NCBI GenBank assembly: GCA_026826555.1
Contig: JAKSZT010053917.1
Span: forward strand, 330,987-394,986
Direction of reading: 5' to 3'
DNA length: 64,000 nt
Origin: Tolypeutes matacus
Lineage: Eukaryota > Chordata > Mammalia > Cingulata > Chlamyphoridae
Shown here one piece after another: positions 32,362 through 43,998 of this stretch. The notes beneath the pieces were generated by a model that searched no databases, was not told the origin of the DNA, and was given only the letters and a program-made list of their open reading frames with translations. The first letter of the stretch is position 1, and the number at the start of each line of letters is the position of its first letter. A program made the position numbers and the translations under genes.

Positions 32362-32701
32362 CAGAGGTCGGCAAGCTTTTTCTGTAAAAGGCCTGATTGT
32401 AAGTATTTTAGACTTTGTGGGCCATAAGGTTTCTGTCACAACTACCCAACTTTACTGTCACAGCACAAAAGTTGCCTTTGACGATAATATAAACGGATGG
32501 GTGTGCTGTGTTCCAATACAACTTTATTTATGAACACTGAAATTTGAATTTCATATAATGTCCACATTTCACAAATTATCATTCTTCCTTTGATTTTTTC
32601 CAACCATTCAAAAAGGTGGAAAACATTCTAAGTTGATGGGACCATACCAAAATAGGCAATGGGCCAGATTTAGCCCATGGGCTGTAGTTGGCTAATTCCT
32701 G
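32362..32701. mobile_element. hAT-type non-autonomous DNA transposon
   Basis: Terminal inverted repeats: starts CAGAGGTCGGCAA and ends TAGTTGGCTAATTCCTG. The inside carries the familiar CAATACAACTTTATTTATGAACACTGAAATTTG. Flanked by CACTAAGG (32354-32361) and CTTTAAGG (32702-32709), an 8-bp target duplication with two changes. Old, non-coding. Confidence 0.75.
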
Positions 32702-32805
32702 CTTTAAGGAGTAGTGATTGAAACAAACATCTCAACATTTACATTTTCAAGAAGTCTGATAGTGGGCTTTCAACTCTGATCCTAGTCTGTTCTTTCAGAT
32801 TCCAG

Positions 32806-32909
32806 ATGGGCACCTCTCTCTTCCCCAGTAACATTGCAGTGGCCAATTCGTGGGGTTGTCTGGGACAGATGCAGCTTCAGGCATTGCCATCACAGCATTT
32901 GAATGGAAT
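32806..32909 (+). pseudogene. SLC5A4: SLC5A4-like exon 3, one-base deletion
   Basis: Starts MGTSLFPSNI and ends GLSGTDAASGIAITAFEWN, the SLC5 segment holding part of the sodium/sugar site region, between a CCAG acceptor and GTAAGT donor. It is 104 bases where 105 are expected. One G is missing near 32836 (after ATT), shifting the frame for the rest. Everything else in the exon is well conserved, so the loss is either recent or a sequencing error. Confidence 0.8.
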
Positions 32910-34306
32910 GTAAGTGACATCACTTTTTCCTTTAAATCAACCATACATACAAATATGTTTTCCTGGGAGACCATACAGTATAAACTCCTCTTTGGTCTGA
33001 TTTCTAAATTTACCTTCCCTTACTGCACTCCTTGTTTGACCTTCAGGGCCTACCCCAGGTAGCCCCATTCATCCTAGACCTTTGTAGTCATATTATTCCC
33101 CACCTATGAGTGTTTACTCGAGAAGTTATTCCCACCAGGAAAGCCATTTCTATCCAATTCAAGCCCTCTTTCACTTGACTTCCTTTGTCATTTTAGTTCT
33201 CAATTCTATCTCTCCTCCCTGAGCCATCACACTTGGTTTCCAGATCTGTACTAGACACAAGGAATTTAAAAATGAAAAATCCATGGTCCTTTCTTTTGGA
33301 GGAGTTCATCATTCCAGTGGGAGAGACAGGCATGCATTCAATGTAGTGTAGAATATGCAAGGACAGGAGCAGAGGCAAAGTATTGAGGATGTGCACAGGA
33401 GGGACATCCATCCTGGGTGATTGATGGGAGAGCTTCCTGGGACTGATATAAAGAGGATGAGTACAAATTAACAAAGTGAGGCATAACCCAGACAGAGACA
33501 GTGTAGTGGTGAGTGAATGATTTGACAGCTAGCAGGTAGACTTTACAAGACTTTGTGATTTGAGTCCCTAAATTGTCTTATCATTTCACCTGAAGAAGCA
33601 GTGTCTACTTACTTAGATCCTAAGTTCTCTAGGAACAGGGGCCACATCCTCTCTTCCACTCTTACCAGCCCATCATGCAGTGCATGGCTGAGCAAATAGT
33701 GAGCATGCTATAAATATTTCTTGAGTTGCCTGAGTTTTATCTCTTATCCTTCCTAGTGTCTGCAAGTACTTGTGTGTACTTATCAGTCAGAGGGAGATGT
33801 TTGTATGGAAGAAAGTTGGATCATAGTGAAAGTGTAAACAGGCAATCCCTGGATGGATTTGCAAAATGCCCTTTAGTCATTTCCACTGCCTGGGCCACTC
33901 CCTTGTGGGAGATTTTGTCCCTAGTTTTACTTTGATAGTGTCACGGACTCCAGAATGGACCCAGCCTCCAGAGGCATGGACAAAATGACCTATGGCCTGA
34001 GTGGGTGTGATTATCAGGATGGAGAGAGCCAGGCTGCTCTCCTTAGAGCCATCTGACCTTGGGCTTCTTTAATCTCTGAGCCTCGGGGTTCCCCTCCATA
34101 AGACAGAGATGACTGTGCTTATCATATCTGCCTCACCTGGTTGACAGGACAGCATGTGAGTGATATATGTGGAGGCAACTTGTAAACGTTACATATTAAT
34201 GCAAGATTACAATATTATCATTACTTGGTAAGACAGGGGGCACTGGAAATATTATTCTAGCTCCAACTTTCTTTCTCATTGCTTTGTCACTCTGTAGTTC
34301 CTGGGA

Positions 34307-34520
34307 GCAGATGTAGCTCAAGTGGTTGAGCACCGGCTTCCCATGTAAGAGGCCCAAGGTTTGATCCCTGGTATCTCCTAAAATAAACAAACAAAAAACT
34401 AAATAAAAAAGCAACTCTCACTGAGAAGTGGATATAGCTCAGTGGTTGAGCACCTGCTTCCCATATATGAGGTCCTGGGTTCAATCCCTGGTACCTCCGA
34501 AAAATAAAAAATAAATTTAA
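34307..34520 (+). mobile_element. Two tRNA-derived SINE heads
   Basis: GGGAGCAGATGTAGCTCAAG...TTTGATCCCTGG...CTCCTAAAA, then GAAGTGGATATAGCTCAGTGGTTGAGC...GGTTCAATCCCTGG...AAAAATAAATTTAAAAA. Both plus strand and separated by an A-rich linker. Open frames on the minus strand are SINE artefacts. Confidence 0.75.
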
Positions 34521-34549
34521 AAAGAAGAATTCCCTTCAGCAAAGATTGT

Positions 34550-36226
34550 TCCCTGGATCACAGAAGGGTTACACGTGGGGCGGGGGAGGATCATTGGTAT
34601 GGGGTGTCAGGGATGGGGGGTGCATGGGAGAAAGTTCACCTGAGCATAAATATAAGGTATATAAAAATGTTAAAATGTTCAAATGTTCAAATGTTCACGG
34701 GACATGGTCACAGTGGGTGGAGAATCACTCAATAAATGAGAGAATACTGAATTCCCATCCAGGAGAGCTCTGCCACATTCTCTAAGGGAGCAGCAACAGT
34801 CCCCCAAGTGCAGAGACAGTGACTGGTGAAGGAGGATAATCCACTGATGGGCCCTTGATATTGATGACTAGCCTTATGAGTCTTTGCTTTTGAAATTGAA
34901 ACTTAGCCTATTGTTATGGGATGCCTAATGGTTGCCTCCTGAAAGCCTCATTGTTGCTCAAATGTGGCCTCTCTCTAAGCCAAACTCAGCATATGAATGC
35001 ATTACCTTCCTCCCAGCATGGGACATGACTCCCAGGGATGAGCCTCCCTGGCACCAAGGGACTGCTACCAAGTGCCAACTGGCAGTGCGACTGGAAAAGG
35101 ACCTTGAGTAGAAGGGGGAAAAGGTAAAGACAAATGAGTTTATATGGCTAAATGACTTCAAAATGAGTCGGGAGGTCATCCCAGAGGTAAAGCTTATGCA
35201 CACATCTCAGTAGGATCTCATAGAATTCGAAAGTGAATATCCCTAAATAATGGGGCTCCTGAGGGCTCTGGAAACACCCAGGTCCTATGCCAGGGCAGAT
35301 AGCTCTGGAGTTTGATGCCTTGCCAGTGGGCCTTACTTTGGAATTTGTGTTCCTGAGAGTGACAGAGTTGGACTCAACTATATCTTCCCTGCACATGGTT
35401 CATCTGTCTCTTCTATTCAAACCTATATTTGGTGCTGGAGTTTGTAGGTGTACGTCCACAGGCTTGAGTCTTTGGGCTGTCCATGTACCAGCTGGACATG
35501 GAACCTCGGTGGAGCAGCAACTCCTACTCTACAGCTCATTGGACTCACCCAGGACAACTGGCAGGGAGATGATTATGGACAATAGCACCATCCAAGGGAA
35601 TAGAGATGGATATCCCATCCATCTTCCCCATAGGATATAAGCCTCCTATCAATGGGAGGTGGAGTGGACATCACCATCCCAGACTCCTCAGGATGGGCGG
35701 GGAAGAACTATGGACTAGAGTGAACTTACTGGTATTCTACTACAGACATATTGTGATTCAAGCAATGGAAAAAATTACAACATTGATGTAGAGCCAGTGG
35801 CCACTGGAGGCTCTGGGGGCAGGGAGAAGGAAAAGCAGTTGAAATACAGGGGCTTTTTCGGGACTTGGGAATTGTCCTGAGTGACACTGAAATGACAGAT
35901 ATAGGCCATTTTATATCATCATATAGCATGCAGAGAGTGGGAGAGAGTGTTGTCTACAGTGTGAACTATGGTCCATGCTTAATGGCAAAGCCCCAAGATG
36001 TGTTTATCAATTGCAATTTATGTACCACACTAATGAAGGATGCTTATGTGGGAAGTTGTGGGACATGTGGGAGGTGGGGTGCATGGGAATCCCTATATTT
36101 TTTGTGTAACATTTATGTAATCTAAGTATCTTTTAAAAAAATAAAATAAATTTTAAAAAAAGAAAATAAATTTGATTATGCATGTAATACAATGGGGTTT
36201 GAAAAGAAATAAATGAAGGGGGATAA
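34550..36226 (+). mobile_element. Xenarthran retroposon family, copy 2, longest
   Basis: About 1.68 kb inserted in copy A and absent from copy B. AAAGATTGT occurs at 34541-34549 and 36227-36235. The 3' half matches the other four copies; the 5' half (CCCAGCATGGGACATGACTCCCAGGG, GGAGCAGCAACTCC) is seen only here. The end is A-rich (36133-36180). No credible reading frame. Confidence 0.7.
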
Positions 36227-36999
36227 AAAGATTGTATGATCTTCCAGTGGTTCTTTATCTTCTGTCCATTTTTTACCACACGTCTTTTGTCATATGGTGT
36301 GCCCCCAGGGCACTGTGGCTTCTGACTCCTGTAAACAGAGAAAAAGAGCCGGAGCTATCTGGGAGGTCATAATTAGGTTGAATGGGATAGAATTCAAGAA
36401 AACTCTAGGATAAGTCCTAAGACAGGGGAGCTCAGAAACGTGCCAGTCCCTCTGTAGGTCTTTACATGCTCACCCTTTGCTCATCCTTGGGTCCTTCCAT
36501 TTCCAGGCTTGAACACGTTCTGTTAAAGGATACTGTAGCATCCTTGGGCAACTGCCAACTTTTTGCCACAGAACTCATTCATGTGTCCTTGGCTGTGGCC
36601 TTCCACCTTTCAGGGCATCCTCACAGTTCCTGGCCCACCAAGAGTTCCCTTCTTGTTTTCAATAATATATAATAAATATTTACCTAACATCCTTCTATAC
36701 TAGGAGAAACTAAATCATAGCTCAATCTGTTATGAATAAATTAGAAATCTGCACCTTTTATGCTACTTATCACAGTCAACCTCACATTTCAGTTATGATA
36801 CTCACACATCCCATTTTTTTCTCTAAGTAGGGTTTAGTATAATTCTATTCCTTTCAGTAAAGATGATCATGTAAATGCATACCCAGATGTATATTTGCTA
36901 TTTGTCTGGTGATCTATTTATTATGCCATCATAATTGTGATTCATTATTTACAGGTAATATTATTTCTACTGGAGTGTAAGATTATAGGTAAAAATAAT

Positions 37000-37190
37000 T
37001 TTTTGTTGAGTATCTACCATAAATTAGGTATTATAGGTACTTTACTTGGATCTTCACATTAAACTCCTACTTTACAGGTGAGAATATGGAGATTCAGAGA
37101 GATTGTCATTTGCAAAAGGTCACACTTCTAGTAAATGCCAGAACTGGGAACAGATCCCAAGGTTGTCTGACTCCAACGCCTGTGTTCATT
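37000..37190 (+). repeat. MIR
   Basis: TTGAGTATCTACC...TTTACAGGTGAGAATATGGAGATTCAGAGAG...CAAAAGGTCACACTTCTAGTAA...CCAGAACTGGGA matches the MIR core and tail. Confidence 0.7.
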
Positions 37191-37347
37191 CCAGCTCCTT
37201 GCCAATCAAAAGGTTGTGCCTTTCTCACTTCTGTATTCCCAAGGTGCCACGTATAGTGCTTTACTGTCCGGAGGTGCCTGCTAAATGTGGACTAACCCAG
37301 ATGTGCTGGGCTCTGAAGGTGAATCCTGATGACGTCTGTCTGTGCAG

Positions 37348-37452
37348 GTGATGACCATGCCGGAATACCTGAAGAAGAGGTTTGTTGGGAAGCGACTCCA
37401 GATCTACCTCTCTGTGCTCTCCCTCTTCAACTGTGTGGCTTTGAGAATCTTG
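37348..37452 (+). CDS. SLC5A4: SLC5A4-like exon 5
   Basis: One hundred and five bases between TGTGCAG and a GTGAGT donor, encoding [18 protein letters not shown] then [17 protein letters not shown]. The motif MPEYL(K/R)KRF is diagnostic for sodium/glucose cotransporters and the residues favour SLC5A4. Frame and splice sites are intact. The exon that should precede it (encoding the LGWIFVPIYIK-like helix) was not found between 32910 and 37347. Confidence 0.85.
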
Positions 37453-37655
37453 GTGAGTTCGCGTGATTTTGTATACTGTCTTCAAGAGCTGCCCTTGATG
37501 AGGCAGAAGTGCTAAGATCAGAGATAGATGTGGATGCTATTGAAAGCCCTTACAGTCTGAACCATACGGCTGCATGTCTTAGCAACCTGGGCTCTCACCA
37601 CCAAGTCCTTCTGGAAAGGCAGGAGCTTCAGAGACCCTGTGTTCATAGTCAACTT

Positions 37656-37915
37656 TTTTTAAACTTTTATTGTAGTACCATTAATACAGCTCGAAATGCC
37701 CCACCATTAACTACTCTCCAATATGCATTTCAGGGGTATAAATACATTCACAACATTGTGCTACCATCACATATATCCATGACTCCAACTTTTCTATCAC
37801 CTCAAACACAAACTCGGCACCGATCAACCAATAACAACTCCCCCTTTCCCTCATCCCCTAGTCCCTAGGAAATGTAATCTACTATCTGTCTCTATGAATT
37901 TACTTATTTAGGTAT
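37656..37915 (-). mobile_element. L1 3'-end fragment
   Basis: Antisense L1-type end: TTTTTTTTAAACTTTTATTG...ACAACATTGTGCTACCATCAC...TTTCCCTCATCCCC...AGGTATTTCATATAAG. Confidence 0.6.
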
Positions 37916-38105
37916 TTCATATAAGCAAGTAGTAGACTTTTAAGTTTTGAGAGGCTCCAGAGTGTAAATCCACCCTCTCATTAAGGATAAGAAAACATAG
38001 ATGTACAGAAAGAACAAAATGTCTCATCCAAGTGACGTGGCTGTTAAGCAGTAGAGAAGAGGAGGACTTCTCAGGTCTCCTGCCATTTTCACTGCCCAAT
38101 AACCT

Positions 38106-40029
38106 CTTTATTCTCTTTGGCAGAGCCAGTCTGGGTTTATAATTTTATTTACAGCTTGGCTATTGATTTGTGAACCAGAAGAAAAGTGTTCTACATATTA
38201 TACACTCTCTTTTCCTAAATTTATTCTATTTTATCTAAGACTGCCCCTATAAATCAGTATTCAAAGGATTTAAGCATTTTTTAAAAGTTACTTTCCTTAG
38301 AGATAACCAGTGAGGAAACATGAAAGGAATTCTTAGATTCGGCCACATATAGAAAACAAAGAAAGAGTAACTCTTATGCTTCTCACGGATGGGTGACTAA
38401 TGAAATAATCTCCTTCAAGTTTACAGTCCAGGCAGTTGTCTCAAGGATTGTGAGAGAAGAAGCTGATTCTCACTATCGCTCTTGTATTGAGTTGAGTCAT
38501 TGTTGGAAATAAGCCACCCACTCAGATTAGATGGTACAGGCCTTCCTAATGCAGCGTGAGCATTTCCTAGCATGTACGTTTTTTTTACTGAGCCACGTGT
38601 TAGGAGTAACAAAGATTCCTGTGTTTGTGATTCCTGCATGACCATATGGTTAGGGAGACAACAATTTTGTGCATGAAATAATTAGCGCCCTATGACAATA
38701 TAGACAAATATACTAAAATGTGAACTGGAATACAGTATACATGGACAAGTAGAAGACATGTGCTATAAGACACTCAGGAAGGGGGATGGTCACTATTGGG
38801 GTTCTCTTCATGGAGCAGGAACTTGAAGGAGCAGGAACAAGAGAAGGGACAGGAGAGACAGAGGGGAACAGAGAAGCCTGTGGGTGTCTGGGCCCCTGTG
38901 CTTATATGTTCCACAGTTCCACAGAGGGTTGGACCTTCTGACCTCCCAGTTCTTCTCTGACTCTGACATCTTTAACTTGATGGTTCTAAAGAGCATGAAC
39001 AAGTTGCTGGGGCAGAATGGCAGTGGCCAAAGGGCCCCCGGGGGATGCAGCCTCCTGAAGTGGAGTTTTCCTGGTAGTGGGGAGGGACCGGAATGGATGA
39101 GGAAGCAGAGAGGGCCACAAAAGCATGTGTGACTATGGGGGTTCTGGGATGGCTGGAATGATATGGTGGCAGGAGTCCGTTCTTGCCTCCCAGGTTATAT
39201 TTTAGATGATATTAATAATGATTAATCTTAGACATGACCTTTTGTGTCCTTTTCACTCTGATAACAGATTCTGCCCTGGTTATTCATTAATCAGCTTATT
39301 GTGAAAAGTTGGGAATGTTTTCATAGTCCTCTCCTGCCCCAGGCTTAGAAATTTTCATCTTGTTCATCCAATATAAATATATATGTATATTATATATAAT
39401 GATATATTAGTAATCAGTTGCAGACATTATGTCCCTGTACACCTGAAGGTTTCACTTTTCTTTTTATAAAGCATTAATATTCTCTTAGAAAACCACATTG
39501 CAAATTATTAAAATCAGGAACTTGGATACAAACTATCATCTAAACTACAGACTTTACACAGGAGCCAGCTTGAGCAATCTCCTGCTGGCCAAATCCAGGA
39601 TAATACGAGCATCAAAATAATTACATACAAAAATGATTTGTAAACTATTGATAAAATATGAATCTAAGAGTTCATATCAATTATATGTATAATTTATATA
39701 ATATAGTAAGTATATATTTACACATACATATATGCATACAGACAGACAGGTAGATACATAGAGGAGAAGGGAGGAATTTTACCCTCAGTAAAATGCTGAG
39801 GGCTCTGGTAAATATGGAGAGAATGCTACAGTTGGAAAATCATCATTTTGCAACTGTCACAGTAAAAATTGGATCAGGTAAGAACCATCTATGAATGCTA
39901 AATCTAGGGGGAAATTTTGAAGAGGAAGGATATTTGCATGGTTTAAAATGTCTTGTCACAGACTGCTTATCAGTTGCAAGGGAAAAATAAAACAGTAATT
40001 ATACAGTGGAAAAACTGGGCTCCAATTAA
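38106..40029. other. Intron-like DNA, no exon seen
   Basis: Includes the end of duplication copy A (to about 39370). Exons 6 and 7 of an SLC5A4-like gene would be expected in this interval or the next but were not recognised. Confidence 0.45.
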
Positions 40030-40032
40030 TGT

Positions 40033-40090
40033 CACTAGGAACGGATGTAGCTCAGTGTTTGAGCGCTTGCCTCCCACATACAAGGTCCCA
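40033..40090 (+). mobile_element. Truncated SINE head
   Basis: ACGGATGTAGCTCAGTGTTTGAGCGCTTGCCTCCC; the B box and tail are missing. Confidence 0.6.
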
Positions 40091-40389
40091 ATAAAGTACA
40101 TCACTCACTTTATTGTAATAAACAAAGATAGGTTGAGTTTTCCTGATGACTCTGACTTATTAGTATTAACAGTTAGTTTGGTCTTTTGATTAAGTTTTGC
40201 CAGCAGGCAATATTGATGAACTGAATTTATAATTTGCTAATTTTTGTTTTCTTCTGCTATGGTATTTGTTTATCTTTGGTTAGGAATTCCATGCACATAG
40301 TAAAATGGGTGAAAATAAACCTCTCTTGATCCCACCCCTGTTCTGCAGTCACCATGCTCTACCTAATTGAGCTGCAGGGAGTCAAAAAT

Positions 40390-40690
40390 ACTGAACATAT
40401 ATGCATCTAATCACAGAGCTTTAAGATACATGAAACAAAAACTCATAGAACTGCAAAGACAGACAAATTCACAATGATAGTTGGTGATTTCAACACAATA
40501 TTTATGCCACTATCACATGTGGCTATTTAAATTTAACTTAATTAAAATTAAATAAAATTTAAAATTCAGTTCCTCAGTCACCTAGCCACATTTCAAGTGC
40601 CCAACATATAGTTAGTAGCTACCAAATTGGACAGCGCAGATATAGAATTATTCCATCACTGCAGAAAGTCCTATTACACAGTGCTGCTCT
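40390..40690. mobile_element. L1 ORF2 scrap and hAT-like element
   Basis: 40390-40506 reads as an L1 ORF2 endonuclease piece (ATGATAGTTGGTGATTTCAAC). 40507-40690 has the hAT-type phrases GTGGCTATTTAAATTTAACTTAATTAAAATTAAATAAAATTTAA and ATTGGACAGCGCAGATATAG. Both are old. Confidence 0.55.
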
Positions 40691-41703
40691 GGAAGCAACT
40701 GCTAGTAACAAATTTTTCTATTTGTTAGCCAGAACCTCTACACTGTTCTTGTTCATGGTCCTTTTGTTTCTAGCCTCAGTGATGCACTCCCTGGGAAATT
40801 ACTCAGCCTCTCTAAGTCTCACTTCCCTCATTCTTAGGATGAGGAGATGAGACTTCCTCATCTCTTAGAGTCTCCCATGTATTTTTTTCCATGTATTTTT
40901 GTGATAAACCTTATTCCCCTTATGAGAGCAATTACCCTGTTTTGTGGTTGCTTGTCTATACCCCTCACTAGGACAAGCTTCTGCCTTGCTCATTTTGTTT
41001 TGCACATAATAATTTCCTACCACCAAACTTAATGTCTGGCACATAGTAGGTGCTCAATTAAATAACTAAAGAGGAAGGGAATTAATGTTGACCTCAACTC
41101 TGCAGTTGCATGATACAGTTGTATGCCTCATTTGAACCTATATGAAATGGCCCCACATGCATGGGCTCATCTTTCCAAGACTTCCATCCATTATAGCTCT
41201 TTTCTACTCCTGACTAACCTTTCCAGACTCCAGGTGGGCTCAGTCACACCAGTTCTTCTCACTCACATCTAACCTGCTGCCTTCAATTTCTGCTCCTTAT
41301 CTTCCCAATTTTTAAGGTTAGACTGGCCAGGCTCTGTGTCAGAAAGAGAGGTCATCACTTCCTGACCCTTTCAGAGGAGTTGAGACTTTCTGATGGCTAA
41401 TTTCACAGGACTCATTCATTAGCTCACTTTCAAATTTGCTTCTTCTCTGGATGGCTGTGAGGCTTCAATATCAGTCTGTTGTGTAACAGTTTTACTTTTA
41501 CCATTAAGAAAGAAACTTAATTAAAAAATTTAAAAAGCAAATTGCTTTATATATTTCGTGAAAGTAAATTTGGTAGCAGGGTCAATGCTCCTGTTGGTAC
41601 TAGAAAAACATGGATCCTGGAAGAAAGACACAGAGGAATAATCAGGAACACCAGGTGTCTTACACTCCTGTAAGACATTTCATTTTCTCTGATGCCTTTT
41701 CAG
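40691..41703. other. Intron-like DNA
   Basis: A MIR-like stretch at about 40780-41065 (AAATTACTCAGCCTCTCTAAGTCTCA...GTCTGGCACATAGTAGGTGCTCAAT). No further exon seen. Confidence 0.5.
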
Positions 41704-41731
41704 CCTTTGCTGAAGTTGGAGGCTATGAGAG
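41704..41731 (+). CDS. SLC5A4: SLC5A4-like exon 8, first bases before a gap
   Basis: After CTTTTCAG, codons for AFAEVGGYE run into the gap. The residues match SGLT3 (AFNEVGGYES-type) at the start of this exon. The rest is hidden. Confidence 0.7.
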
Positions 41732-41831
41732 NNNNNNNNNNNNNNNNNNNNNNNNNNNNNNNNNNNNNNNNNNNNNNNNNNNNNNNNNNNNNNNNNNNNN
41801 NNNNNNNNNNNNNNNNNNNNNNNNNNNNNNN
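41732..41831. other. Assembly gap (100 N), probably larger
   Basis: Left side is a coding exon, right side is the interior of a minus-strand L1 5' UTR after an AT microsatellite. The missing part should include the rest of exon 8 and the body of that L1, so 100 bases is a placeholder. Confidence 0.85.
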
Positions 41832-43279
41832 ATATATATATATAGTGATTTAGAAGGCTAGAATTATGAGGAGGTAGAGAAATAGTAGAGAAAGGTCTGA
41901 AAGGAAAAAGTTAATACTAATAAAAAAAAAAGAAGAAGAAAACAAAATAGATGGGATAAAAATTGACACCCTTAAGTTGTGGGCCTATGAAAAAATGTTG
42001 TCTCTAAGAGCCACAACAGAAAACAGAAGGCAGAAACATGCAGGAAGGATAAGCGATAGTTTGTAATACAGAATCAATATATACAGCGAGTGGGAAATTA
42101 CTGAATAAGAAGCCCAGCAAATAAGCTACGAGCTGGCAGCACCTATTTAAAAAATAAAATAAAAGGAAAAAGGAAGGGGGGAGGAAAATGGGAATAATAG
42201 CAATAGACCAGAAAGTAACAGAAAGAAACCAAAGATCCGCCCAGGCAAGCAGTCAAACAGAGCTAAGGGGGGTCAATGATTCCCCTAGGGTCCACGTGGA
42301 TCCTTCCTGCCTACTTGTGTTTATCAATGAATTTCCCCACAGGGTTCTATATGCAGGTCCTGAAGCAGCTTTTAGCTATTAAACTAAATTAAAAAGAATT
42401 TATTTTTCATTTGTTGAGGTGACCTCACTTTTTTTTTTTTTTTTTAGCCAAATGCAGGACCCAAAATAATTCCTCTTCTAGACCAACCCCCTTACGGAAG
42501 GGACCCTAGCTGGGCCCGTGGAAATTAATCAAGCACGTCCCATTTTCCGGACTCCCCAGGTTAGCTGAAACTCTGATGTTAGTCAGTGAGGAGTGCTAAA
42601 GACGGCGGATTCCGCCCCTTTTGGTGCCGAGCTCCAGCGTCACCGGGCTGCTCAGTAAATCAGTTTGAGTGCAGATTCGCGTCTGCTCTCAGCCTAATGC
42701 TACTTCAGGTCGGCTTATCTGCTCCCCAAAGCTATGGGGCGGTGCAGGCAGCCAGATCGATGTCTAAAAATATAAAATACCCTTCCCTGTCTTCCAACCG
42801 AACCCTCCCTTTTTTGGGAAGTGTCCCTTCCTCCTGGCTCCGCAGCGGCCCGGGTCTTATCCCTGGGTGGCTAGGGAAATCAGCTGCGTTCCCCGACCAA
42901 AATCCCCCCTCCGGTTCACCGGGTGCTGACTGGCTCGTTTGCTCTGTTCACACAAGGTCCAAGGGGCGCCAGGCAGCCAGCTCCCCAGAAAATAAAACTT
43001 TTGCGCCCCGCCCGCGGCTCCAAATGGCCGTTTTATATATTTTTTCCTAACCGCGGGGCTCAGCCGCCTGTGCCAACCTCCGCCGGCAGCCTCAAAACTC
43101 ACGAATCTCCACCGTTCGGTCCACGCCGCTGATCCGCGCAGATAGATGTCCCAAGCTTCTCACTCCACGCGTGCACAGCACAGACCCCCGGGCAGGACCC
43201 CGTCCCCAATCCGCCTTGCTCTGGGAGCTTGCAGTGTGCGCCCTCCTACACTAACGCCATCTTGCCCTCTCACTCCCCC
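41832..43279 (-). mobile_element. L1 5' UTR, CpG-rich, entering the gap
   Basis: On the minus strand it starts near 43279 with GGGGGAGTGAGAGGGCAAGA and the YY1-type motif CAAGATGGCG (43264-43255), as L1 promoters do. It is rich in CpG to about 42480, passes an A tract (plus-strand T run at 42431-42446) and continues with text typical of sequence upstream of L1 ORF1 toward the gap. High CpG retention suggests a young element. Open frames here are antisense or compositional. Confidence 0.65.
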
Positions 43280-43998
43280 AGGTCGCTTTAACCCAACTGT
43301 TTCCCATACTGCTTCAGTTGTCTGCAGGCTGCTTCTTTGCCCTCAATACAAACTGTGGGAAAGTGAGCCCAAGATAAATTTCCCAGCTCAGTTTTTCAAA
43401 TTTTCACCTGATAATTGGCACGTCAGCGTGCAGGGTTACTCTGCTTCCTTTGGAATAGGGGAAAGGACCCAAAGTGGGAATGAATTTGTAGTTACAGTTT
43501 CTTGATTTGGTACTCGCTCAGTTTCTGCAGCCCTTTAACAGCTTTCCATAGTTTTGAGGAAGGGTACTCTCTTTAAGATCCTTCTGCTGCTTTTCCTGTG
43601 AGGGGGCTTGGAAAAATGGCCACCCTCAGAGCTGGCTCCCAGTGATCTGAAGTAGCTGATCAAAAGCAGTGATTAGTGATCAGACCACACAGCCCTGGAG
43701 TTTGGAGGACCAGGTTTCGATATACCCTCAGAAAGCTACACCAGGAGCCTGGGCTGCAGTCCCCAGTGCTGCCTGCCATGAGGCTTGGGGATGGAGGGAT
43801 GATAGCTACTGCACAGAGGGTGGAATTCACTGGTATTTACTGCAATTTACCAGCCTCTTCCTCTAGCTCTTCCTTGGATGCTGCACAGTGTTCCACTGGA
43901 CTCAAGAGTTTTGAAATAGTTGATTCTGATAGTTCCTGCCAGTTCAATTGTTGTTTTTGGGGATGGACTGATTCCTGAACCTTTACTCTGTCATCTTC
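43280..43998 (-). mobile_element. Old L1 5' UTR, inverted
   Basis: Minus strand starts GAAGATGACAGAG at 43998 and follows older mammalian L1 5' UTR phrases (AACTATTTCAAAACTCT, GCAGCATCCAAGGAAGA, CTGAGGGTGGCCATTTTTCC, CCTTCCTCAAAACTA). It abuts a plus-strand L1 3' half at 43999, so the two parts point away from each other. Confidence 0.6.

Larger units (their letters stand above)
33280..39370 (+). repeat. Direct duplication, copy A (SLC5A4-like intron/exon block)
   Basis: Matches copy B (46130-54350) in the same order. Anchors: GGAAGAAAGTTGG (33808 / 46606), ACTCCAGAATGGA (33949 / 46753), AAAGATTGTATGATCTTCCAG (36227 / 47142), exon 5 (37348 / 51586), ACTTGAAGGA (38821 / 53872) and TTCTCTGACTCTGACATCTTTAACTTGATGG (38952 / 54010). 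Divergence is obvious but moderate. Copy A alone carries SINEs and a retroposon at 34307-36226, so those came after the duplication. Confidence 0.8.

Noticed and set aside
33726..33935. Candidate for the missing SLC5A4-like exon 4
   Set aside because: The residues (PLWEILSLVLL) do not match the expected helix, and no acceptor/donor pair fits.
42586..43505. Open frames of 119-154 codons in the CpG-rich 42.6-43.5 kb region
   Set aside because: They lie antisense to an L1 5' UTR and match no protein.
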